From: Prolixibacteraceae bacterium
GTDB taxonomy: Bacteria > Bacteroidota > Bacteroidia > Bacteroidales > Prolixibacteraceae
Assembly (NCBI GenBank): GCA_003457135.1
Contig: DMSQ01000044.1
Span: forward strand, 1 to 49,634
Direction: 5' to 3'
Length of the DNA stretch: 49,634 nucleotides
Of this stretch, positions 7,853-15,448 are shown piece after piece (the first letter of the stretch is position 1; the number at the start of each line of letters is the position of its first letter). The notes under the pieces are model-generated. The model was not told the origin of the DNA. It saw only the letters and a program-made list of their open reading frames with translations, and searched no databases. A program made the translations under genes and the position numbers.

Positions 7853-9319
7853 CTAGCCCAATGGCAACGCCTTTTGTTTCCGTGCCTTCAACTCAATCGT
7901 GCGAATGCGATCTTTGTATAAATTATGTCCATTCATCACTTCAACGCTTAATGCGGCGTCGGAATTTTCGTCCCAGCGGCGGCACAGGTAAATCGGATTG
8001 TAAATGCGCCCTATTTGATACTGACGCGATATGGCCAAACCCAAAGCATAATCCTCGCCATAGTTCACATTCGGAACCGGAATACGGCGCAAGACCGGCG
8101 TATAGAATGCCCGCGGTGCGCCTAAACCATTAATCCGAAGCGCATTATTTCTTCCGTTCTCAGGAGTCCATTCTTTGTGATCGATGATTCCGGGAGGAAT
8201 TTCTTCCAGTGCAAAATTCACCATCTGGTAAGTTCCTACCACCATCGCACAATTCTGGGCATAAAAAGCGTCAACCACCTGCTGAACCGTTGTTTCGTCA
8301 AAATACAAATCGTCGCTGTCGAGCTGAATGGCAAACTTTCCGCATTTTGGATGATTGGCAGCCAAATTCCAGCAACCACCAATTCCCAAATCCGAACGAT
8401 CAGGAATGACATGAATCAGCCGATCATCCAAAACGGCATACTTCTGAATCAGTTCAGTAGTTCCATCGGTCGAAAAATTATCAGCAATAATCAGGTTAAA
8501 CCTGAAATTTGCTTTCTGCGACAAAACTGATTTGATGGCATCTTCAATAGTTCGTACCCGATTCTTCACCGGAATAATTACTGAAGCCTCAATTTCAAAA
8601 TTCTGTTCGTCAAATGGTACAGGCGTAAAAACAGGTTCAAGGAAACCGCCAATATTTTTCAGGTGTTGCGTGCAGGCTTTTTCCATTTCAATTTGTACAG
8701 CCCGGTTTTTCGGGTCAACGTAATCAAAAATTTTCTCGCCCGATTTGCGCAGATCCTGTTCCTTTTCGGTGTATAAAAACTCAGGAATACGGAACAATTC
8801 GGAATACTGCGAAACGCCCAGCCGAAGCGCATACAATCCGGCAAAAGCATAATCTTCAGGAATACTTTCAACCGCTTTTTTCAATAATTCTGTGCGATAA
8901 AAGAGTAATGACCCAAAGTTAAAATCATCGCGTAAACTTCCTTCCTGATAATCAATGACCGGCTGGTTTTCCACCTGCCCGCCTTTTACAGCCAGGTAAT
9001 TCGAATAAACCATGCCGCTTTGCGTATCGTCGGCCACCTGTACAAAACGTTCGAGCGCCAATTGCCCCAACTGAAGCGAACTTTGGCGGGTGTAAATCAA
9101 GGTATAAATAGTATTGGCCAGAGCAGCAATACGATTGATGGTTTTGCAGTTGGTCATCGGTTCCGATTTCAATACCTCTGCCCCCTCAAACCGGCAGTTT
9201 TGCTCTGCACTGCACAACACATATACCTTCGAAACCAAATCCGACTTTCTTAATTCCTGAACAGTCGCAAGCGTTTCCTCCTGCGAACTATATGGAATAA
9301 AGCATGTAATTTTTTTCAT
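7853..9319 (-). CDS. Double-module family 2 glycosyltransferase
   Basis: The C-terminal half (from about residue 240) is a standard GT2 GT-A domain: ASVIIPVKNRVRTIEDAIKS, ADNFSTDGTTEL, the DxD-type IQLDSDDLYF and a terminal NYGEDYALGLAISRQYQ. The N-terminal half looks like a second, degenerate GT-A module: FIPYSSQEETLATVQELRKS, then VADDTQSGMVYSNYL and YAFAGLYALRLGVSQYSELF, which parallels the end of the C-terminal module. The start is placed at the Met of MKKITCFIPY (9317-9319). A longer reading adds seven residues without a typical start region. There is no signal peptide or membrane span. Its place in a degradative operon beside DUF4922 is puzzling; a glycan-building or transferase step on a salvaged sugar is possible. 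Acceptor and donor are unknown. Confidence 0.82.
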   Translation of the reverse strand: MKKITCFIPYSSQEETLATVQELRKSDLVSKVYVLCSAEQNCRFEGAEVLKSEPMTNCKTINRIAALANTIYTLIYTRQSSLQLGQLALERFVQVADDTQSGMVYSNYLAVKGGQVENQPVIDYQEGSLRDDFNFGSLLFYRTELLKKAVESIPEDYAFAGLYALRLGVSQYSELFRIPEFLYTEKEQDLRKSGEKIFDYVDPKNRAVQIEMEKACTQHLKNIGGFLEPVFTPVPFDEQNFEIEASVIIPVKNRVRTIEDAIKSVLSQKANFRFNLIIADNFSTDGTTELIQKYAVLDDRLIHVIPDRSDLGIGGCWNLAANHPKCGKFAIQLDSDDLYFDETTVQQVVDAFYAQNCAMVVGTYQMVNFALEEIPPGIIDHKEWTPENGRNNALRINGLGAPRAFYTPVLRRIPVPNVNYGEDYALGLAISRQYQIGRIYNPIYLCRRWDENSDAALSVEVMNGHNLYKDRIRTIELKARKQKALPLG

Positions 9320-9334
9320 TTCCTTAGTTTTTTG

Positions 9335-9390
9335 AACCACATAGACACATAGATTGATTTTTTCTATGTGAACTATGTGTCTATGTGGTT
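9335..9390. repeat. 18-bp perfect inverted repeat of a dispersed family (short copy)
   Basis: AACCACATAGACACATAG (9335-9352) is the exact reverse complement of 9373-9390. The 30 bases 9361-9390 are also the exact reverse complement of 44235-44264, some 35 kb away, where a longer element occurs. The element lies directly upstream of the glycosyltransferase start. Function is unknown; it looks like a palindromic dispersed intergenic repeat. Confidence 0.85.
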
Positions 9391-9417
9391 ATTATACATT
9401 TTAATGTTTTCTTTTTT

Positions 9418-9465
9418 CCGTCCGAAATAACTGAATCTCTCATCCAAACATGTATTCACGGACGG
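9418..9465. repeat. CCGTCC/GGACGG inverted repeat, copy B
   Basis: CCGTCCG (9418-9424) pairs with CGGACGG (9459-9465). The interior is diverged from copies A and C, but the right border CGGACGGTTTC is shared with copy C. It sits in the 257-base gap between the amidase and glycosyltransferase genes, which is otherwise filled with other palindromes and no gene. Confidence 0.55.
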
Positions 9466-9486
9466 TTTCGTTCTTGCATTTCTTTC

Positions 9487-9515
9487 TCCCCCGGATTCCG
9501 TTTCACTCCATCCGG
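9487..9515. repeat. Palindrome CCCCGGAT/ATCCGGGG in the same repeat-filled gap
   Basis: An eight-base perfect stem (9487-9494 with 9508-9515) encloses a 13-base loop. It is followed by another small palindrome (CCGCTACGCGG, 9531-9541) and by CACTGCGACTG, a unit also present in the tandem repeat at 28878-28919 and, inverted, near 38190. This gap appears to be a landing site for small repeats. Confidence 0.5.
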
Positions 9516-9576
9516 GGCTACAATACTGTTCACCGCTACGCGGTTTCTTTTCCTGAACACTGCGACTGAACACTGA

Positions 9577-12500
9577 TCACTTCATTCCCCAATACTTCAA
9601 TATCTGGCCCATCAGTTCATTCCTTTCTTTTTCTGTAGTGATGGTTTCGAATGGAAAACCAAGCACAACCGTTCGATATAGTCCGTCGAAACAAACACCT
9701 GCTGTTTTGTTATCAACCTGATAGCGGAACAGAACTTTGGCCTTGTCTCCTTTGGGTTCAATGGCATCAGGCGATTCCACCTTGTAAATTTCAGGATGAT
9801 AGCCCTGCACAAAACTAAAATCAGCAGGAAATGCAGATCTGAATTCGTTTACCGGATAAATGGCGCCACTCTTACTCGCATGATTGGTCATAAAACGATA
9901 ATGCAATACATCGGCTGCAAACTTTTTAGCCAGTGTATCGCCACAAAGTTCAAGATCGGTTCCAACATAGGCACCCGATATGAAAACTTTTGCATCTTTT
10001 CCTGAAGTGTATTCAGTAATGGCTTTTCGCATTTCAGGAGCGAAAAGCGAAAAATCCCGCTTCTTAAATCCATAAAAGTGGCTGGTGGTTTTTTCTTCGC
10101 CGAAAATGATATCGAGCGCCGAAAAAGAGTTTTTATCCCAGTTTTTCTGTTCAAAAGCTTCGTCGCTCATCGAAATAAAACCAAATCCATTGTTCCGGAA
10201 CGATTGCCCGTGAACAAATGGATAATCGAACGAATTTCCCTGAACCACTCCAGTTTCCTGATCGGCATGGGAGGAGCCAAATCCTGAGGCATCGTCGTCT
10301 TTCCAGGGCGATTTCCGGTCAAAATCATATTGATCGCCAATAAAAGCAAAGTCCATTTTGTATGCAACACCTTCGTCTTCACTGGTCATAAAACCAGCCT
10401 GTTTGCCATTATCAAATGCTTCGGGCCCGCAAATACGGTCGAAAGCATTTACGATTAAAACCGGTTTTTTACCATCGGCAGGCAGGCTGCAGGCCAGAAT
10501 TTCAGAAGGAAAACTTTCGCCGCCATCGTTAACTGCCGTGATTTTAAAACTGGCGATAACTCCCGGGTGTAATCCTGAAATCAGATATGTCGTATCCAAA
10601 ACCGCTCTCCCGTTATCAAATCCTCCGTTTTCGATGCGGGTATAAATCCGGTATGACTGGGGTGTTGCTGTTGGTTCCAACTGATCCTGAACAGGTCGCC
10701 AGCTAAGCCGGATCGAGTTTCCTTCCAGTTCCATCCTGAAATATGAAACAGGCAATGGCTGAACTACATATTCCTGATTATTCTGAAAAGCCAAAAACTT
10801 CAGGATTCCTTTATAATAGGCCCGGCTCACATCAAATTTGAAACGGGGATCGTAGGCCTGATACATATCGGCAAAATTCTGGTGTGACAACAATTCAGAA
10901 AGCAAGGTGGGCACTTTCGGGCGATTGGCCTCCGAGTAGGCCTTGTTCCACATTCCCCTTCGGGTCCATTCGGGTTCATATATGGCCCGCAAATCGTTCA
11001 CCACCTGGGTTTGCACCATATCGGCCAAATCGCGGCTGGACCATCTTGATTGTCCGTTCGGAAATTGGGAAGGTTCTTTGGTGGTGTCATAAATCATCAA
11101 ACTACCGATGATCGAACTATCCGGAGTCGTACCGGCATCGGTATGAAAGGCCATCGCCATATCAACCGGAATACCCAGTCCTTTCACATTCGGGTTGGCT
11201 GCCGGTCCGTTAGGGGCGCCCATCAGGTAATTCACCCATTCGCCCCGGCTCTGGTAATCGTCTTTATAATCATTTTTCCCGCTTTCACGTTTGGAGTAAA
11301 CAGCAGCATCCTGTCCCCGGTTCGAATAATCGGTTTTTTGTTTGTTCAGCAAATAAACCAGCGTATCGGGCATTCCGATGTATTGCAGGTAATAACGCGC
11401 CCCTTCCTGATAACGCGGACGTTTACTGGCAAAAGGCAACCAGGCCGAAGAATCCAGGGCAAAACCTTTTTCATCGCGAAGTTTTTGCAAATGCTCCATA
11501 TCCTGAAGTTTTCCGCGGACTACATTGCCCATTCCCCCACCAAAACGAACAGCATCAGCCGAAACATATTTGCCTGCTTCGTGGGATAGATCAGAAAGTT
11601 CAACCCTACCAGTTTCCTTGTTCAGGCCCTTTTCAAAGCGGAAAGTTCCCAGATAAATCCAGGTTCCGCCACCAATGGTTTGATTCACCAGCAATTCTGT
11701 TTTTCCTCCTGAATGAAAAACTGTATAGCGCGCATCAGTCACATTTAGCTCATTTTGTGTATAGGAAATATAGACAGCATATTCACCGGTTTCGAGAATT
11801 TCAGGTGTATAGGCCACTTGCGAACTGGCTATACTATTCGCGTTCATTAAGCGTGTTTCGCCCATTTGGAAAAGATTTTCACCTTCGAGCAAAAAAGGTA
11901 CTTTCAGTCCAAAACCTTTTTCTTTTCCGGCCTGAATTGCTTCGCCGGTTTCCTGATACACCGAGCCTTTGGTCGAACCATCAGCGTCAATAATTATTTC
12001 ATTTCTCTGAATATCGCGTTCGCGCGGAAGGAAAACACTGGCGCCTGCATTTTCGAGCATCGGGGCAATATATGGAACCACAAAACTCATGGACCATAAA
12101 TCTTCCACAGTCAGGAAAACCCTTGCGCGTTGCCACTCCCACCGATCCAGCGTATTTTCGTAATACCAGCCGTGACTTTGCCACATCGCGATATTCCGGT
12201 TACTCAAACCATTCGATGGAACAAGGTTTTTCGAAATGTTCCTGACAATTGGGACCACTGTTCTTCCTGGTTTCGAAAATCTGGATGAATCAATCTTCAC
12301 TGAATTTCCCCGATAAAAATTAGGAATAAGTTCCGCGATTTCCTTTCCCGTACTTTCGATGGTAACTGAATATTTTCGGAATTTTCGCCCAAGAAAATCT
12401 TTATACCAACCGTAATACTGTGTTGTATTTTCGGGCCTGAACGGAATGTACGAGAACGACTCCTTCATCTTCAGGCTCACCTTTTTCGATTGAAAGTCAA

Positions 12501-12681
12501 GAATAACCGTGTCCGGTTTAAATTTATAAACCGTTCCTTCGGAAGCTTTGAAAGCAAATTCGGCAGATGCCTGATTGGCCTTTTTCAGGAGGCGTTTGGT
12601 TTTATCGGCTTTTACTGATGAAGCCGTCAGGCAAAAGAACAGGCAAGCAAATCCGATATTCAGCAAAAATTCAAGTTTCAT
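9577..12681 (-). CDS. Large secreted N-acetylmuramoyl-L-alanine amidase-like protein with golvesin-like insert and Fn3 domain
   Basis: The 1034 residues start with a signal peptide (ending about residue 25). An Amidase_3-like fold appears split. Its first part carries SHGW (H170) and LTVEDLW (E193); its second part, about 420-635, carries AFHTDAG (H513) and LLSELLSHQNF (E596). The order H-E-H-E would supply the zinc ligands and catalytic Glu of the family. Between them, at about 225-385, is a golvesin C-terminal-like beta domain (ETGEYAVYISY, TWIYLGTFRFEKG, YVSADAVRFGGG). An Fn3-like domain follows at about 640-735, then an unassigned 300-residue C-terminal domain starting PVLIVNAFDR. Homologues are often annotated as xanthan lyase, which I doubt. 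It fits removal of peptides from wall glycan in the periplasm or at the surface. Residue assignments are by eye. Confidence 0.75.
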   Translation of the reverse strand: MKLEFLLNIGFACLFFCLTASSVKADKTKRLLKKANQASAEFAFKASEGTVYKFKPDTVILDFQSKKVSLKMKESFSYIPFRPENTTQYYGWYKDFLGRKFRKYSVTIESTGKEIAELIPNFYRGNSVKIDSSRFSKPGRTVVPIVRNISKNLVPSNGLSNRNIAMWQSHGWYYENTLDRWEWQRARVFLTVEDLWSMSFVVPYIAPMLENAGASVFLPRERDIQRNEIIIDADGSTKGSVYQETGEAIQAGKEKGFGLKVPFLLEGENLFQMGETRLMNANSIASSQVAYTPEILETGEYAVYISYTQNELNVTDARYTVFHSGGKTELLVNQTIGGGTWIYLGTFRFEKGLNKETGRVELSDLSHEAGKYVSADAVRFGGGMGNVVRGKLQDMEHLQKLRDEKGFALDSSAWLPFASKRPRYQEGARYYLQYIGMPDTLVYLLNKQKTDYSNRGQDAAVYSKRESGKNDYKDDYQSRGEWVNYLMGAPNGPAANPNVKGLGIPVDMAMAFHTDAGTTPDSSIIGSLMIYDTTKEPSQFPNGQSRWSSRDLADMVQTQVVNDLRAIYEPEWTRRGMWNKAYSEANRPKVPTLLSELLSHQNFADMYQAYDPRFKFDVSRAYYKGILKFLAFQNNQEYVVQPLPVSYFRMELEGNSIRLSWRPVQDQLEPTATPQSYRIYTRIENGGFDNGRAVLDTTYLISGLHPGVIASFKITAVNDGGESFPSEILACSLPADGKKPVLIVNAFDRICGPEAFDNGKQAGFMTSEDEGVAYKMDFAFIGDQYDFDRKSPWKDDDASGFGSSHADQETGVVQGNSFDYPFVHGQSFRNNGFGFISMSDEAFEQKNWDKNSFSALDIIFGEEKTTSHFYGFKKRDFSLFAPEMRKAITEYTSGKDAKVFISGAYVGTDLELCGDTLAKKFAADVLHYRFMTNHASKSGAIYPVNEFRSAFPADFSFVQGYHPEIYKVESPDAIEPKGDKAKVLFRYQVDNKTAGVCFDGLYRTVVLGFPFETITTEKERNELMGQILKYWGMK

Positions 12682-12713
12682 ATATCAAATCCAATTTTGT
12701 AGTCTAATCCATT

Positions 12714-12761
12714 CCGTCCAAAAGAAGATTTTTTATCTTTTGAATGTTATATCGCGGACGG
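12714..12761. repeat. CCGTCC/GGACGG inverted repeat, copy C
   Basis: CCGTCC (12714-12719) pairs with the GGACGG end of CGGACGG (12755-12761). The interior resembles copy A. It lies 33 bases upstream of the amidase start. Confidence 0.55.
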
Positions 12762-12777
12762 TTTCTTTTCTTTTTTA

Positions 12778-12878
12778 ATGTCCGTTCACTAAAGTGAACG
12801 GCAAAGGATAACGCTTCGATTATAATCAACTCTTATTCAGAACGATATCCTTTGCCGTTGGCTTCAGCCAACGGACAT
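12778..12878. repeat. 101-bp palindromic miniature element with internal hairpins
   Basis: The left end reads ATGTCCGTT, then a hairpin CCGTTCACTaaAGTGAACGG, then GCAAAGGATA. The right end is its mirror: TATCCTTTGC (12846-12855), then hairpin CCGTTGGCTtcAGCCAACGG, then AACGGACAT. Each arm is therefore a hairpin nested in a larger inverted repeat, like paired REP sequences. A single-arm relative with the same ends is at 17001-17042. No coding capacity is present. It separates the DUF5009 gene from the amidase. Confidence 0.8.
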
Positions 12879-12884
12879 GCAGTC

Positions 12885-13994
12885 CTATACTTTTATGAAA
12901 ATCTTCTTCCTGTACAGCACATAGCCGATCAGCCAGAAAACCAGCACATGCGAAATGGCAAACAGGAGCGAACCGTTCAGTTCGCCAGCCATTGGCAGGA
13001 AAATTTGCTTGTATAACCAGTTTGACCCGCTAACCAATTCCCCATCGGAACCTGTAATTTTGATCATCCGCCCCAAAATTCTGGCCCACAATCCCGAGAG
13101 TGCAAAAATGAACAGCGGGTTCATGCCAAAAACTACGAAAAACGAAGTCCATTTCGAATAACCTTTCAGATCAATGATCCAAATCAGCAACGACAGCACC
13201 AGGCAAGCCCATCCGGCGGTATAGAGAACATACGAACTGGTCCATATAGGTTTGTTGATCGGGAATACCTGATCCCAAACCAAACCGGCAAGGATAGTCA
13301 CAACACCAATAACAACCAGTTTTTTCGGTACCAGTTTCTTTTCAATATCTTTTACAACAGAACCAATGAGATAACCGATAATCACCGTTACAATTGCCGG
13401 GATGGTGCTGAAAAGTCCTTCAGGATCGAATGGAATTCCAAAACCTTTATACATGTGCGATACCCCAAAAATTGTCTGGTCAATGTTGGAAACAATATTT
13501 CCTTCAAGCGAAAAAGGATCGGTTCCTCCTAAAGCATAAAGCAAACCCCAATATAGTAAAAGGATTGCACCGCCAATATAGGGAAGATACCTGCGGGGTG
13601 AAGCAAGAACGATTACAGCGCCAATTCCGTAAGCCAGCGCTATCCGCTGAAGTACGCCCATTATCCGCAGTTTGGAAAAATCTGCCGCCCACTGCGGAAA
13701 CGAATTCAGGAATAAACCGATCGCAAAAATCAATAAAGTTCGTTTGCCAATTTTCAGGAGCGATTCCTTGTTTAAGGTATTGCCATATTTCGAAAATGAA
13801 AAAAACATGGAAACACCAACTACAAAGAGGAAAAATGGGAAAACCAGATCAGTTGGGGTGCATCCGTGCCATTTGGCATGCTTGAGCGGGGCGTAAATAT
13901 GATCCCAACTTCCGGGGGTATTGACTAAGATCATCAGTGCGACGGTCATTCCACGCAACACATCGAGCGCGAGGTAGCGTTGTGTAATTTTCAT
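12885..13994 (-). CDS. DUF5009/HGSNAT-family multi-pass membrane protein (candidate amino-sugar transporter or acetyltransferase)
   Basis: The 369 residues start with RYLALDVLRGMTVALMILVN, the signature of the heparan-alpha-glucosaminide N-acetyltransferase/DUF5009 superfamily. WHGCTPTDLVFPFFLFVVGVS (about 43-63) follows, and there are about ten hydrophobic spans. Its ATG overlaps the stop of the symporter gene in an ATGA arrangement (13991-13994), so the two are translationally coupled. Eukaryotic relatives acetylate glucosamine across a membrane. To my recollection a Bacteroidota MurNAc transporter (MurT of Tannerella) is encoded with murK and murQ and may belong here; this needs a direct comparison. 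Either role suits an amino-sugar salvage locus. Confidence 0.82.
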   Translation of the reverse strand: MKITQRYLALDVLRGMTVALMILVNTPGSWDHIYAPLKHAKWHGCTPTDLVFPFFLFVVGVSMFFSFSKYGNTLNKESLLKIGKRTLLIFAIGLFLNSFPQWAADFSKLRIMGVLQRIALAYGIGAVIVLASPRRYLPYIGGAILLLYWGLLYALGGTDPFSLEGNIVSNIDQTIFGVSHMYKGFGIPFDPEGLFSTIPAIVTVIIGYLIGSVVKDIEKKLVPKKLVVIGVVTILAGLVWDQVFPINKPIWTSSYVLYTAGWACLVLSLLIWIIDLKGYSKWTSFFVVFGMNPLFIFALSGLWARILGRMIKITGSDGELVSGSNWLYKQIFLPMAGELNGSLLFAISHVLVFWLIGYVLYRKKIFIKV

Positions 13995-15436
13995 TGTATA
14001 GTTTGTTTTTTAGTTAGCAGAAGCAATCCTGTAAACATGATCAATCCGTTCAGGAGCAAAAGTTCGAATCCAAATTTGTAACCGCCCAGCCATGCTTCTG
14101 AATTGATATTGATGATGTAAGTTAATACAGGCGACATTAATCCGAGAATGGGCACATAGCGGTCTTTCACCTGTCGTTTGGTTAAAATTCCGAAGGCAAA
14201 AAGTCCCAGCAATGGTCCATAAGTATAGCCCGCAACCTTAAAGACCGCCGTTACCACACTTTCGTCGTTGATGATTCGAAAAAGCACAATCACTAAAAAT
14301 ATCAGTACTGAAAAACCGATATGCACCCTTTTTCGGGCGGGTTTGCTTTCCTGATTTTTCGGATCGAGATTTAGGAAATCAATACAGAACGAGGTAGTAA
14401 GGGCAGTCAGGGCAGAGTCGGAACTTGAATAAGTTGCCGAAACAATACCCAGCAGGAACAAAACTCCGGCAATAGTTCCAAAATGGTTCAATGCCAGCAA
14501 AGGGAAGAAATCATCTGTTTTTTCAGGTACCGGTATTCCTTTCATCTGTGCAAATATATACAGCATAACGCCCAGGCTCAGGAATAAAAGATTAGTCAGG
14601 ATAAACGCAAGACTGAACCAAAAAAGGTTTTTCTGGGCATCCCGCTTGTTTTTGCAGGTCAGACTTTTCTGCATCATATCCTGATCCAATCCATTCATCA
14701 CGATGACAATGCCAAGTCCGGCCAGAAATTGTTTGAAAAAATTGGTTTTCGAGCGCCAGTCCCAGTCAAACATTTTACTGTATGGATGCTCATCAATGGC
14801 TTTCACCATATCACCAAAGTTCATATCCAACTGGGTAGAAATGAGGATGGTAGTCAAGATTACCGAAGTTACCAGAAAGGTTGTTTGCAGGGTATCAGTC
14901 CAGATAACCGTTTTAATTCCGGCGCGGTAGGTATAGGCCCAAATCATAAAAATGGCGATGGCTACCGTAACCACAAATGGAATTCCGAGTGCATCAAAAA
15001 AAGCCAGTTGCAACACACCAGCAACGAGATACATGCGGAAAGAGGCTCCGATAGTACGGGAAATCAGAAAAAAGAACGAGCCGGTTTTATATGACCTGAC
15101 TCCGAAGCGTTGATCGAGATAGGTATAAATGGATACCAGATTAAGTTTGTAATAAAGTGGAATCAGTACTAGCGCAACGGCCCAGTAACCCACAAAATTA
15201 CCAAGCAGAAATTGGAGATAGGTCCATCCCGAATGCCCCACTTCTCCGGGTACCGAAATAAAAGTAACTCCTGAAATGGTGGTTCCGATCATCGCAAAAG
15301 CCACCACATACCAGGGAGACTTCCGGTTACCGGTAAAAAATGTTTCACTGTTTACATTTTTCGAGGTAATAAAGGATATTCCAAATACCAATCCAAAAAA
15401 AACGACAAGAACAATAAATAAGATGGTTGTACTCAT
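13991..15436 (-). CDS. Sodium:solute symporter (SSS family)
   Basis: This 481-residue protein has about 13 transmembrane segments and SSS-family features: SETFFTGNRKSPWYVVAFAM near 30-50, SGVTFISVPGEVGHSGW at 54-70, and ATYSSSDSALTALTTSFCIDFL in the second half, the Na+-site serine/threonine stretch. It would carry a sugar, sialic-acid-like acid or amino-sugar product across the inner membrane with sodium. The gene is 12 bases downstream of the DigH-like hydrolase gene and overlaps the DUF5009 gene by four bases, so it is inside the same transcription unit. The substrate cannot be read from sequence; MurNAc, GlcNAc-anhydroMurNAc or a wall peptide are candidates by context. Confidence 0.88.
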   Translation of the reverse strand: MSTTILFIVLVVFFGLVFGISFITSKNVNSETFFTGNRKSPWYVVAFAMIGTTISGVTFISVPGEVGHSGWTYLQFLLGNFVGYWAVALVLIPLYYKLNLVSIYTYLDQRFGVRSYKTGSFFFLISRTIGASFRMYLVAGVLQLAFFDALGIPFVVTVAIAIFMIWAYTYRAGIKTVIWTDTLQTTFLVTSVILTTILISTQLDMNFGDMVKAIDEHPYSKMFDWDWRSKTNFFKQFLAGLGIVIVMNGLDQDMMQKSLTCKNKRDAQKNLFWFSLAFILTNLLFLSLGVMLYIFAQMKGIPVPEKTDDFFPLLALNHFGTIAGVLFLLGIVSATYSSSDSALTALTTSFCIDFLNLDPKNQESKPARKRVHIGFSVLIFLVIVLFRIINDESVVTAVFKVAGYTYGPLLGLFAFGILTKRQVKDRYVPILGLMSPVLTYIININSEAWLGGYKFGFELLLLNGLIMFTGLLLLTKKQTIQ

Positions 15437-15448
15437 TTAAATGACTAT

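Noticed and set aside
9373..9576. Small overlapping reading frames on both strands in the gap between amidase and glycosyltransferase
   Set aside because: They run through palindromic repeats and have no codon bias or homology; the palindromes create open frames on both strands.
11050..11589. 179-codon plus-strand reading frame
   Set aside because: It lies wholly antisense to the amidase-like gene, and its translation has no recognisable domain or plausible start region. It is a shadow of the coding strand.
13430..13885. 151-codon plus-strand reading frame
   Set aside because: Antisense to the DUF5009 membrane protein, whose hydrophobic codons produce the charged shadow.
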